Shown here one piece after another: positions 1-4,848 of a stretch of 6,396 bases of DNA. The notes under the pieces were generated by a model. It saw nothing but the letters and a program-made list of their open reading frames with translations. It made no database searches and had not been told where the DNA came from. The position numbers and the translations under genes were made by a program. Origin of the DNA: an uncultured Acidimicrobiaceae bacterium (GTDB taxonomy: Bacteria; Actinomycetota; Acidimicrobiia; Acidimicrobiales; Ilumatobacteraceae); NCBI GenBank assembly GCA_903919215.1, contig CAIXHI010000192.1:1-6396 (forward strand). The letters are read 5' to 3'. The first letter of the stretch is position 1. Every line of letters starts with the position of its first letter.

Positions 1-2
1 CT

Positions 3-599
3 GCGTTTGCCCACTGGCAACTCGACGACACATACACCGTAGAACAGGTCGCTGGTCTACTTGTCGACATGGTCTTTGACGAGCTTTACGTTCCCGAGTT
101 CACGGGTGCGCCACAACCGATGGTGCTTGGCTTCCTGATCGCCGGCTACTCAGGCGGGCAACGCGATGCCGAGGCCTGGCTGGTTGTGATTGAGAACGCC
201 TCGGCGCGCCCAACGCCGATGCAGGCAGTGCGCGGCGATCAGTCAGGCTGGCTCGCATACGCTCAACCCGAGGCTGTCAGTCGAATGTTGAATGGCAGCG
301 ACCCGGCGCTGCTGCCGAAGGTGCTCGCCGTGACAGACCCCGCCCACCACTCCAACATCACTGCGGCCTTCGATGGCGAGCGGCGATCGGCCGTTGTTCC
401 ACCGATGCCATTGGCGGACGCCATCCACCTCGCCCGGTTCCTGGTGGACACTACAATTGGATACAGTCGGTTCCTGCTGGGACCCGACACCGTTGGGGGT
501 CCTGTCGAGTTGGCAGCGATCTCCCGGCACGAGGGCTTCAAGTGGGTCAGCCGGAAGCATTACTACTCAGCGGAATTCAACCCAAGAGGCAGGGCATGA
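3..599 (+). CDS. Proteasome-like (Ntn-hydrolase fold) protein, 5'-truncated
   Basis: This is the 3' part of a gene that enters from the left edge. The frame is open from base 3 with no stop, so the ATG at 69 is probably internal; 198 residues are visible. A hydrophobic GFLIAGYSGG segment, then AEAWLVVIE, and a C-terminal VGGPVELAAISRHEGFKWVSRKHYY resemble the beta-strand and Gly-Gly elements of actinobacterial proteins related to 20S proteasome subunits. A helical segment (ADAIHLARFLVDTTIGYSRF) lies before the last strands. The catalytic N-terminus would lie upstream, so protease activity cannot be judged here. Its TGA overlaps the ATG of the next small ORF, suggesting one transcript. The family assignment is by remembered motif similarity only; a non-peptidase Ntn-fold protein is equally possible. 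Confidence 0.6.
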   Translation, partial: AFAHWQLDDTYTVEQVAGLLVDMVFDELYVPEFTGAPQPMVLGFLIAGYSGGQRDAEAWLVVIENASARPTPMQAVRGDQSGWLAYAQPEAVSRMLNGSDPALLPKVLAVTDPAHHSNITAAFDGERRSAVVPPMPLADAIHLARFLVDTTIGYSRFLLGPDTVGGPVELAAISRHEGFKWVSRKHYYSAEFNPRGRA

Positions 600-790
600 G
601 CATGATCATCGACAACGCCGCCAGCAAGCCATCAGTAGTGACACCTAACCCCAACGCACCTGCGCTGGACCAGCGGGCCAGCGCTTCCGGACTCGTCCAG
701 ATGCGAGACCCCTACCGCCACAGCACACCCACGAGCACCCCTCTCGCACAGAAGCCGTGCACCCAGCAGAAGCGTCGGTCATCGAAGTAG
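596..790 (+). CDS. Small hypothetical protein coupled to the proteasome-like gene
   Basis: This 64-residue ORF starts at an ATG overlapping the upstream stop in an ATGA arrangement. A purine-rich AGAGGCAGGG stretch just upstream could serve as a ribosome binding site. The reading frame is open further upstream, but the overlap and the binding site favour 596; an ATG at 602 is an alternative. The product starts MSMIIDNAASKPSVV, is rich in Ser, Thr, Pro and Ala, has no membrane segment, and ends in a basic QQKRRSSK tail. It looks intrinsically disordered. I do not recognise a family. The coupling is the main evidence that it is translated; composition alone would not prove it. The stop lies four bases before repeat copy A, so the reading frame could have been truncated or rewritten by an insertion there. 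Confidence 0.45.
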   Translation: MSMIIDNAASKPSVVTPNPNAPALDQRASASGLVQMRDPYRHSTPTSTPLAQKPCTQQKRRSSK

Positions 791-913
791 CCCGTGCCAT
801 GGGTTCACCATGGGTTCGCCGCTGACGACCGCCGCGCGTCGTTGAGTTCGTCGCACCAGCTCAGAGCACATCGCGCTGCGTCGCTGAACCCCGCCAAACA
901 CCGTCCAATCGAA
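791..913. repeat. Left arm of att-like repeat copy A
   Basis: The segment starts with GTGCCAT and contains two direct copies of CCATGGGTTC at 797-806 and 808-817, an 11-base period or about one helical turn. It occupies the same place relative to the tRNA fragment as the GTGCCA repeats of copies B and C, but is otherwise not alignable to them by eye. A role as recombinase arm-type binding sites is inference. Confidence 0.4.
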
Positions 914-956
914 TTCCCAAGCTGAGAACGCGGGTTCGATTCCCGTCACCCGCTCC
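914..956 (+). repeat. tRNA-Gly(CCC) 3'-half fragment, att-like core A
   Basis: The stretch reads as the 3' half of a tRNA. There is an anticodon loop TTCCCAA (914-920), the 3' anticodon-stem strand GCTGA, a four-base variable region GAAC, a T stem GCGGG/CCCGT closing a TTCGATT loop (930-946), the 3' acceptor strand CACCCGC, discriminator T, then CC. A G replaces the last A of CCA. Nothing upstream forms a D arm or 5' acceptor strand, so it is not a functional tRNA gene. Retention of just the anticodon-to-3'-end part is typical of integrase attachment sites. The isotype is inferred from the CCC anticodon and the match to actinobacterial tRNA-Gly. Confidence 0.75.
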
Positions 957-973
957 GCTGGAGCCCGTCGACG

Positions 974-1058
974 CAGGTCGGGCGCGATTCATGCCGCTGC
1001 TGACCGAACCAGCCCCCACGGGCGCGGAACATGCGGCACGCTGGCACGAAGCGCGCCC
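974..1058. repeat. Right arm of repeat copy A with inverted repeat
   Basis: The segment begins CAGGTCGGGCGC and matches the right arm of copy C at 4849-4933. It is bounded by an imperfect 16-base inverted repeat: GGGCGCGATTCATGCC at 980-995 and GGCACGAAGCGCGCCC at 1043-1058, with two mismatches and 47 bases between. Copy C keeps the same arrangement and spacing. A cruciform-forming element, an arm-type binding region or a MITE-like remnant are all possible. Confidence 0.6.
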
Positions 1059-1335
1059 AGTCAAGGGGGACGGACTCGTCGAGCGTCTCAGCGCAGCGGG
1101 GATCGAACCGGCAGCTCGGTGAGGTCTTGCGCGACGACAGCGAGCGGTCGCGTCCCGGGTCAGCAGACCCTGTGCTGGATCATCTCGGCGCGATGGAGAC
1201 CATGAACCTGCACATGACGATCGCGACTCGCCATGTCGTGCCGTTGTTCGTCGTCCACGGCCAATCGAATCACCATCGTTCAGACGCCCGACATGTCCTC
1301 CACGTTGCTCCCAACAGCGAGACGGCTCGGAGCGG
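1059..1335. other. Intergenic stretch, nothing recognised
   Basis: This lies between repeat copy A and the promoter of the HTH1 gene. Only short ORFs without recognisable motifs cross it. A small inverted repeat, GGGTC/GACCC at 1157-1161 and 1166-1170, has no following T-run, so it does not make a terminator case. It could be decayed coding sequence. Confidence 0.4.
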
Positions 1336-1364
1336 TTGCATATCTTGGAGTACTCCAATAGATT
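1336..1364 (+). promoter_or_regulatory. Promoter with palindromic operator for HTH1 gene
   Basis: TTGCAT (1336-1341) and TAGATT (1359-1364) form a -35/-10 pair with a 17-base spacer. The spacer contains a perfect 14-base palindrome, TTGGAGTACTCCAA (1345-1358). The predicted transcript start falls at or next to the ATG at 1371, and no Shine-Dalgarno sequence is present, so the mRNA is probably leaderless. A palindrome between the promoter boxes of an HTH gene suggests autorepression. Confidence 0.6.
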
Positions 1365-1370
1365 ACGCTC

Positions 1371-1991
1371 ATGTCCGAGCTGCTGCCGCTGGCTGACGCC
1401 GCCGACCTGCTGGGTCTGTCGGTCGAGCGCGTCCGCCAGCTGGTGGTCGCCGGTCAGCTCCCAGGTCAGCGGGTGGCCAAGGTGTGGGTGGTTCCCAGGG
1501 ATGCCGTGGTCGCACGTCGGCACTCTCCCGGCGCCAGTGGACGCCCACTCGGCCCGGTGCATGCGTGGCAAGAGCTCCTCAGCGGCGCACTCGATCTGCA
1601 GCGGCCAGGCCGCTACCAGCGGCGGGCGAACCTCGTGCGCTGCGACATGAGTCGCGCCGACTCCGACGCGCTCCCCAAACTGGTCGGGGCACTGGTCGGC
1701 GGCGTACGGGCCGCAATCGAACTCGGCGAACAGCTCGCTCCGGACGACAGCATCGATCTGTACCTCTCCGCAGCATCGTTCCGAGACCTCGACGCTCAGG
1801 TCGCGTTCGTCCCGAATACAAACGGACGAGTCGCCCTTCGCGTCGTCGACGACGCAGCATGGAACCTCCTGCCCAAGCGTGCCGTCGCCCCCAAGGCTGC
1901 CGTCGCCCTCGACCTGCTCGAGTCCGGCGATCCACGGCACTGGATCGCCGGCGAACACCTGGCGCAGCGCCCAGAACCCGTCGTGAAGTGA
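1371..1991 (+). CDS. HTH1: orphan AbiEi-like antitoxin / regulator
   Basis: This 206-residue protein has an N-terminal excisionase/MerR-type helix-turn-helix (residues about 5-45: ADAADLLGLSVERVRQLVVAGQL, then KVWVVPRDAV). The C-terminal part (about 125-200) reads NGRVALRVV, then AVALDLLESGDPRHWIAGEHL. Both parts align in the same order with the protein encoded at 2775-3491, so the two are paralogues; this one is about 30 residues shorter. The C-terminal pattern is like AbiEi-type antitoxins that pair with AbiEii nucleotidyltransferases. It has no toxin gene of its own: the next gene, 43 bases away, is the NTase on the opposite strand. The ATG is supported by the leaderless promoter and by alignment with the paralogue. 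It is likely a DNA-binding autorepressor. It could be an orphan left after toxin loss, or a second regulator of the same toxin. Confidence 0.75.
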   Translation: MSELLPLADAADLLGLSVERVRQLVVAGQLPGQRVAKVWVVPRDAVVARRHSPGASGRPLGPVHAWQELLSGALDLQRPGRYQRRANLVRCDMSRADSDALPKLVGALVGGVRAAIELGEQLAPDDSIDLYLSAASFRDLDAQVAFVPNTNGRVALRVVDDAAWNLLPKRAVAPKAAVALDLLESGDPRHWIAGEHLAQRPEPVVK

Positions 1992-2034
1992 TCGCGACCA
2001 AGTTGGAGGCACGTTAGGTCAGGCACGGGCGGGG

Positions 2035-2778
2035 CTACGTAGTGAGTGTCTGCCACGCTTCGAGGGCGTCAGCGCGCAGCGCCGCATCGATGCGCAGCCA
2101 TGGGTCTTGGGTGACGGTCAGTGGCATGTCGACACGACGCAGTGCCCGCCTCTCTTTGCTGTCGAGCGCAGCAGCAAGCGTCATCGGGTCGTCGACCGCG
2201 GCGCTCAGTTGCGCCAGGTCGAACTGATGGCGGCCACGATCGCGGCTGTCGGCGATGAAGGCACGGGCCTTGAGGACGAGAGCGCCCTGCAGATCGGGCA
2301 CCGGCACGATCGCATCATCGGCCGCCGTGCTGATCGCGCACTGCGCGGCCCGCTGCAGAGCCCGATAGCCACCCTCGATCGGTACGGGGTCGCGACCCGC
2401 CAGGCGCAGCAGCAGGTGCTTGGGCATGTGGTCGGGAACCATCACGTCGAGCACCAGGTTGTCGTTGCGGAAGCGATGCTGGCGACGGTTGTTCGCTGAC
2501 GGTTGGGCCGTGAGGTCGAGGGCGGCCGCGGCGTCACGACAAGCGAACAGGGCGTCCGGGTTGACCAGCACATTGGCGACGATGTCGATATCTGTGGTCG
2601 CTCGTCCCGGTGTGATGCCTGCGATGTGGCAGTGCAGAGCGACCATCTGGCCGCCGACGAGCACCCAATCGGTCGGCTGTAGATGTTGGGCAAGTTGCGC
2701 CAGGTGCGCCCACAGTTGCCAGGTCGGCGTGTCAGCGGCCTTCAACGACACCGGCGTTTCGGTGAGTCGTTCCGTCAT
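2035..2778 (-). CDS. AbiEii/MenT-like nucleotidyltransferase, putative toxin
   Basis: This is a 247-residue protein of the AbiEii/AbiGii nucleotidyltransferase family, the toxin side of AbiE-type (type IV) toxin-antitoxin pairs. The NTase signature is visible: VLVGGQMVALH (Gly-Gly at 42-43), RATTDIDIV with Asp63 and Asp65 as the expected metal ligands, and LVLDVMV with Asp111 as the third acidic residue. Later, LVLKARAF (Lys170) and HQFDLAQL (Asp187) match the conserved Lys and Asp of the family's C-terminal half. Relatives such as mycobacterial MenT enzymes add nucleotides to tRNA; the substrate here is unknown. The ATG at 2778 overlaps the TGA of the upstream HTH2 gene in an ATGA, so translation is probably coupled. 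The frame is open further 5', but that extension runs through HTH2 in another frame and is rejected. Confidence 0.85.
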   Translation of the reverse strand: MTERLTETPVSLKAADTPTWQLWAHLAQLAQHLQPTDWVLVGGQMVALHCHIAGITPGRATTDIDIVANVLVNPDALFACRDAAAALDLTAQPSANNRRQHRFRNDNLVLDVMVPDHMPKHLLLRLAGRDPVPIEGGYRALQRAAQCAISTAADDAIVPVPDLQGALVLKARAFIADSRDRGRHQFDLAQLSAAVDDPMTLAAALDSKERRALRRVDMPLTVTQDPWLRIDAALRADALEAWQTLTT

Positions 2779-3491
2779 CGTCGACCTCGGCTCGCCTTGC
2801 GGAACAGCGCACGTCCGGCCGCGCTCGTTCGCTCGTCGCGGTCCTCGATCAGATCGACCGCGACCGCCAGGTCGGGCAGCGGCGAGCCGAGCACCGCAGC
2901 GAGCTGGGTGCCCTCGAGCGCGACGCCACGCAAGGTCACGTTGCCGTCCTCGGCGGGACGCAGCTTGAACTCTGCGACGAGTCGCTCGATTGTTGCCCGG
3001 TCGGCGTACGCATCGAATCTCGCGGACGTCTCGGTGAGTCCTGCGGCCGACGCGGTGGTGGCCGACAGCCCCGCAGGAACCAGCCCCGGCCTCGCCGCGA
3101 GACGCTCCAGATACGCGGGGCGCGTCTCGTAACGGTGGACGTTCGCACGGCGGCGGGCCAGCCAACGCCAATCGTCGATCTCGCGACCAGCGAGCGCCAC
3201 GAGCCGCCGACGGCGCTCGTCCTTCACGTCGAACACCTCGCGCAGTTCCGGGGAGACGTCGGCAGCGAACCGCGACAACAGTGCCGCCCACGCGGTGACC
3301 GGCGCCAGTGCCCGCCCACCATGGGGTTGACGCACATGGCGATACGCGGCGAGCGAGACCGGATCGACCAGCCACACCGAACCGACCTTCGTGCCGAACA
3401 ACTCGCCGGCAGCGAGCAGCGCGCGGACGCGCTGAACGTTCACCCCGAGCAGCGCTGCTGCGTCGGCCACGACGATCTGGTTATCGGTCAT
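2775..3491 (-). CDS. HTH2: AbiEi-like antitoxin of the NTase operon
   Basis: This 238-residue protein precedes the NTase in a two-gene operon, the usual antitoxin-then-toxin order. The N-terminal helix-turn-helix spans about residues 5-50 (ADAAALLGVNVQRVRALLAAGEL, then SVWLVDPVSL). A variable middle rich in Arg and Ala follows, then a C-terminal domain with DAYADRATIERLVAEF, GNVTLRGVAL and AVAVDLIEDRDER. The two ends match HTH1 closely, while the middle differs. ATG 3491 is preferred: GAGG lies eight bases upstream, and the distance to the HTH matches HTH1 within one residue. ATG 3497 and GTG 3500 are also in frame and lie closer to the predicted transcript start. It probably represses its own promoter through the dyad at 3509-3533 and counteracts the NTase; both roles are inferred. 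Confidence 0.8.
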   Translation of the reverse strand: MTDNQIVVADAAALLGVNVQRVRALLAAGELFGTKVGSVWLVDPVSLAAYRHVRQPHGGRALAPVTAWAALLSRFAADVSPELREVFDVKDERRRRLVALAGREIDDWRWLARRRANVHRYETRPAYLERLAARPGLVPAGLSATTASAAGLTETSARFDAYADRATIERLVAEFKLRPAEDGNVTLRGVALEGTQLAAVLGSPLPDLAVAVDLIEDRDERTSAAGRALFRKASRGRR

Positions 3492-3508
3492 GTTCATCAC
3501 CTCGCACT

Positions 3509-3538
3509 ACTATAGCGATGTCGCTTCAATAGTGTGCA
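3509..3538 (-). promoter_or_regulatory. Promoter and interrupted dyad upstream of HTH2
   Basis: On the minus strand, TATAGT (3514-3509) is a good -10 box; TGCACA (3538-3533) is a weak -35 with 18-base spacing. On the plus strand, ACTAT-AGCGA (3509-3518) faces TCGCT (3521-3525) and ATAGT (3529-3533), giving ten paired positions with a two-base centre and a three-base TCA interruption on one side. The dyad overlaps the -10 box, as expected for an autorepression operator. Its sequence is unlike the HTH1 palindrome. Confidence 0.5.
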
Positions 3539-3540
3539 CA

Positions 3541-3668
3541 CGGCGTGCCATATCCGTGCCACGACTGAGCGGCACAAGGCAACATCACCCGGACCCACCT
3601 GAACCACATGGATACTCTGACCAGGTACTTCGCGCGAAGGCCGAGGTCACGGGCTCGGCCAGAACGAT
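3541..3668. repeat. Left arm of att-like repeat copy B
   Basis: The first 59 bases (3541-3599) match copy C (4675-4733) with three mismatches. After a nine-base length difference, similarity continues through the TTCGCGCGAAG block to the tRNA fragment. Two GTGCCA direct repeats lie 11 bases apart (3545-3550, 3556-3561), and GTGCC/GGCAC (3556-3560, 3571-3575) forms a short stem with a ten-base loop. The position next to a tRNA-derived core suggests recombinase arm sites; this is inferred. Confidence 0.6.
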
Positions 3669-3710
3669 TTCCCAAGCTGAGAACGCGGGTTCGATTCCCG
3701 TCACCCGCTC
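3669..3710 (+). repeat. tRNA-Gly(CCC) 3'-half fragment, att-like core B
   Basis: This is identical to core A from the anticodon loop TTCCCAA to the discriminator base and the next C, and includes an intact T stem-loop. It lacks a 5' tRNA half and is followed by TCGCG instead of the rest of CCA. Left and right flanks differ from those of core A, so the identity is confined to the tRNA-derived part, as expected for an att core. Confidence 0.75.
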
Positions 3711-3910
3711 TCGCGCCGAAGGCGCCTCAAGCGGGCGCACGGATCCGGAGCGAAGCCCCAGCTGGCGCTCCCCGGTCCCAGCGGCGCAGCCGCATCAACC
3801 GGCAGGCGCCAGCCCCCCGAAGCGACGGATCCCGTCACCCGCTCTGCGGCGCAGCCGCACGCACGGCGCCCGGATCCGGAGCGAAGCGACGGATCCCGTC
3901 ACCCGTCCCC
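3711..3910. repeat. Cluster of GC-rich hairpins and tRNA-3'-end repeats
   Basis: Perfect short hairpins with three-base GNA loops recur: GCGCC-GAA-GGCGC (3713-3725) and GCGGC-GCA-GCCGC twice (3781-3793, 3846-3858). GCGAAGC, a known ultra-stable DNA mini-hairpin, occurs at 3750-3756 and 3881-3887. The first GCGGC hairpin is nested in two further stems: 3772-3776 with 3798-3802, and 3761-3768 with 3806-3813, separated by symmetric internal loops of four and three bases. GACGG-ATC-CCGTC occurs at 3824-3836 and 3888-3900. The tRNA-derived CCCGTCACCCG recurs at 3831-3841 and 3895-3905. Confidence 0.7.
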
Positions 3911-4042
3911 ACCACCACGCGGAGAGCCCCTTTGTGTCCTGGGCGGACGACGCTCGCCTGCAAGCCATGACCGCGCAACACCGTCGCCAAACCCACGCCG
4001 TTGAGCAACCTTCGTGGAGCGCGAATCGCAATCGATGCCGCG
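3911..4042. other. Unassigned spacer before the ParDE promoter
   Basis: This lies between the hairpin cluster and the parD promoter. No ORF with a recognisable domain is present. A short minus-strand reading frame here has protein-like composition but no plausible start and runs into repeat DNA on its 3' side. It may be decayed sequence. Confidence 0.35.
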
Positions 4043-4071
4043 TTGACAACAGTTGATAGCAGGTACAGAAT
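4043..4071 (+). promoter_or_regulatory. Promoter of the ParD/ParE operon, probably leaderless
   Basis: A consensus -35 TTGACA (4043-4048) and CAGAAT (4066-4071, four of six matches) are separated by 17 bases. The predicted transcript start is at about 4078, the A of the ParD ATG, and there is no Shine-Dalgarno sequence. TTGACA and TTGATA form direct repeats at 4043 and 4053, and CAAC-A-GTTG (4047-4055) is a small inverted repeat. Either could be a ribbon-helix-helix operator; this is inferred. Confidence 0.55.
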
Positions 4072-4077
4072 CTCAGG

Positions 4078-4329
4078 ATGAGCCGCAACACGATGAGCTT
4101 CGCCCTGCCCGAATCGTTGCGCGACTACATCGATGCACGCGTCCGCGACGGCAGCTACGGAAACACCAGCGAATACCTGCGCGACCTCATCCGACGCGAT
4201 CAGCACGAGCAATCCGCCCAGCGCCTCCGCGACCTGATCGCGGAGGGGCTTGCATCGGGCGCCGGGCGCGTTGTCACCGACGACATGGTCGCTGCACTCC
4301 GTACGGATGCATTCGGCGCCAGCGCGTGA
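4078..4329 (+). CDS. ParD-like ribbon-helix-helix antitoxin
   Basis: This 83-residue protein has the layout of type II ParD antitoxins. The N-terminal strand MSRNTMSFALPESL is followed by the two helices of a ribbon-helix-helix DNA-binding fold (RDYIDARVRDGSYGNTSEYLRDLIRRD, about residues 14-41). A charged C-terminal helix and tail (about 42-83) would wrap the toxin. The GSYGNTSEYLRDLIRR stretch is characteristic of the family. It is the first gene of a two-gene operon; its TGA overlaps the GTG of the toxin gene (GTGA). It should neutralise the ParE-like partner and repress the operon promoter. The start is fixed by the leaderless promoter and the usual position of the ribbon-helix-helix. Confidence 0.88.
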   Translation: MSRNTMSFALPESLRDYIDARVRDGSYGNTSEYLRDLIRRDQHEQSAQRLRDLIAEGLASGAGRVVTDDMVAALRTDAFGASA

Positions 4330-4652
4330 CGATTGCACTGCTCCGGCCTCTGGCCGAGGCCGACCTCGTCGCTCGAACCCACTACTACCGTCGTGAGGGC
4401 GGCGACGCCCTCGGTGAACGGTTCTTCGATGCAGCTGTGGCAGCACTCGATGCGATCACACGCATGCCTGGCGCCGGATCGCCCCGCGTCGGCGTGGTGT
4501 GCGACATCCCGGGACTCAGAGTCCGCCGTGTCGTCGGTCTTCCGTGCAGCTGGTTCTACTTCGTCACCACTGACCAGGTCGATATCGTCCGGCTGCTTGC
4601 CGATTCGCAAGACCTGCCCAGCATCCTTGCCGACGTGACGGACGACGCCTAA
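4326..4652 (+). CDS. ParE/RelE-like toxin
   Basis: This 108-residue protein fits the ParE/RelE toxin superfamily in size and layout. Two N-terminal helices (AEADLVARTHYYRREGGDALGERFFDAAVAALDAI) are followed by a strand-rich half: SPRVGVVCDIPGLRVRRVV, CSWFYFVTTDQVDIVRLLADSQDLPSIL. The usual family ending, an IVRVLH-x-RD-type motif, is here IVRLLADSQDL, so the His and Arg are not conserved as commonly seen. Activity is therefore uncertain, though ParE proteins vary at this site. The GTG start overlaps the ParD stop, giving the right frame and spacing; the frame is open upstream, but that extension would run through the whole antitoxin gene. ParE members usually poison DNA gyrase, whereas RelE members cleave mRNA; the sequence favours ParE by its partner. 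Confidence 0.85.
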   Translation: MTIALLRPLAEADLVARTHYYRREGGDALGERFFDAAVAALDAITRMPGAGSPRVGVVCDIPGLRVRRVVGLPCSWFYFVTTDQVDIVRLLADSQDLPSILADVTDDA

Positions 4653-4674
4653 CACACTCCCAACTCGAGGCCCT

Positions 4675-4793
4675 CGGCGTGCCATATCTGTGCCACAACT
4701 GAGCGGCACACGGCAACATCACCCGGACCCACCCGGACCCTCTGAACAGGTCTTTCGCGCGAAGCACCTTGTCACGGACCCGACCAGAACGAA
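4675..4793. repeat. Left arm of att-like repeat copy C
   Basis: This matches the left arm of copy B: GTGCCA at 4679-4684 and 4690-4695 (11-base period), the GTGCC/GGCAC stem (4690-4694, 4705-4709), and a TTCGCGCGAAG block before the core. It begins 22 bases after the ParE stop codon. The same arm therefore closes both the NTase module and the ParDE module. Confidence 0.6.
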
Positions 4794-4836
4794 TTCCCAA
4801 CCTGAGGAGCGCAGCGCCGGCTCCCGTCACCCGCTC
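4794..4836 (+). repeat. Degenerate tRNA-Gly 3'-end fragment, att-like core C
   Basis: The anticodon-loop part TTCCCAA (4794-4800) and the 3' end CCCGTCACCCGCTC are kept, but the variable region and T arm are replaced. The replacement, from GGAGCG at 4806 through CACCCG at 4833, matches the repeat unit at 3878-3905 with three differences, all A in the latter against C here. This is not a tRNA. It reads as a core that recombined with, or was overwritten by, the hairpin-cluster unit. Confidence 0.65.
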
Positions 4837-4848
4837 TCGCGCCGCCGC

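Noticed and set aside
914..956. A functional tRNA-Gly gene
   Set aside because: No 5' acceptor strand, D arm or 5' anticodon-stem strand is present upstream, and the CCA end is altered; only the 3' half is there. The same holds for 3669-3710.
991..1122. 43-codon ORF in the right arm of copy A, partly alignable in the same frame with 4866-4937 in copy C
   Set aside because: Differences fall at first (7), second (3) and third (8) codon positions, not clearly biased to third positions, and the copy C frame does not end at the same place. The inverted repeat explains the conservation as well.
861..2012. Long minus-strand ORF of 383 residues
   Set aside because: It lies opposite the HTH1 gene, which has a promoter, palindrome and paralogue support. 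It includes GDGNRTRVLSLG, a well-known spurious translation of the antisense of a tRNA 3' end.
2779..3375. N-terminal extension of the NTase frame to a start at 3375
   Set aside because: It overlaps HTH2 in another frame and is Arg-rich and low in structure. The ATG at 2778 has the ATGA overlap and gives the normal family length.
3911..4042. Decayed minus-strand gene
   Set aside because: The protein-like stretch is only about 30 residues, lacks a start, and runs into repeats on its 3' side.
3490..4056. Plus-strand ORF of 188 residues across copy B
   Set aside because: It contains QAENAGSIPVTRS, the typical artefact of translating a tRNA-derived att core, and runs through the hairpin cluster.
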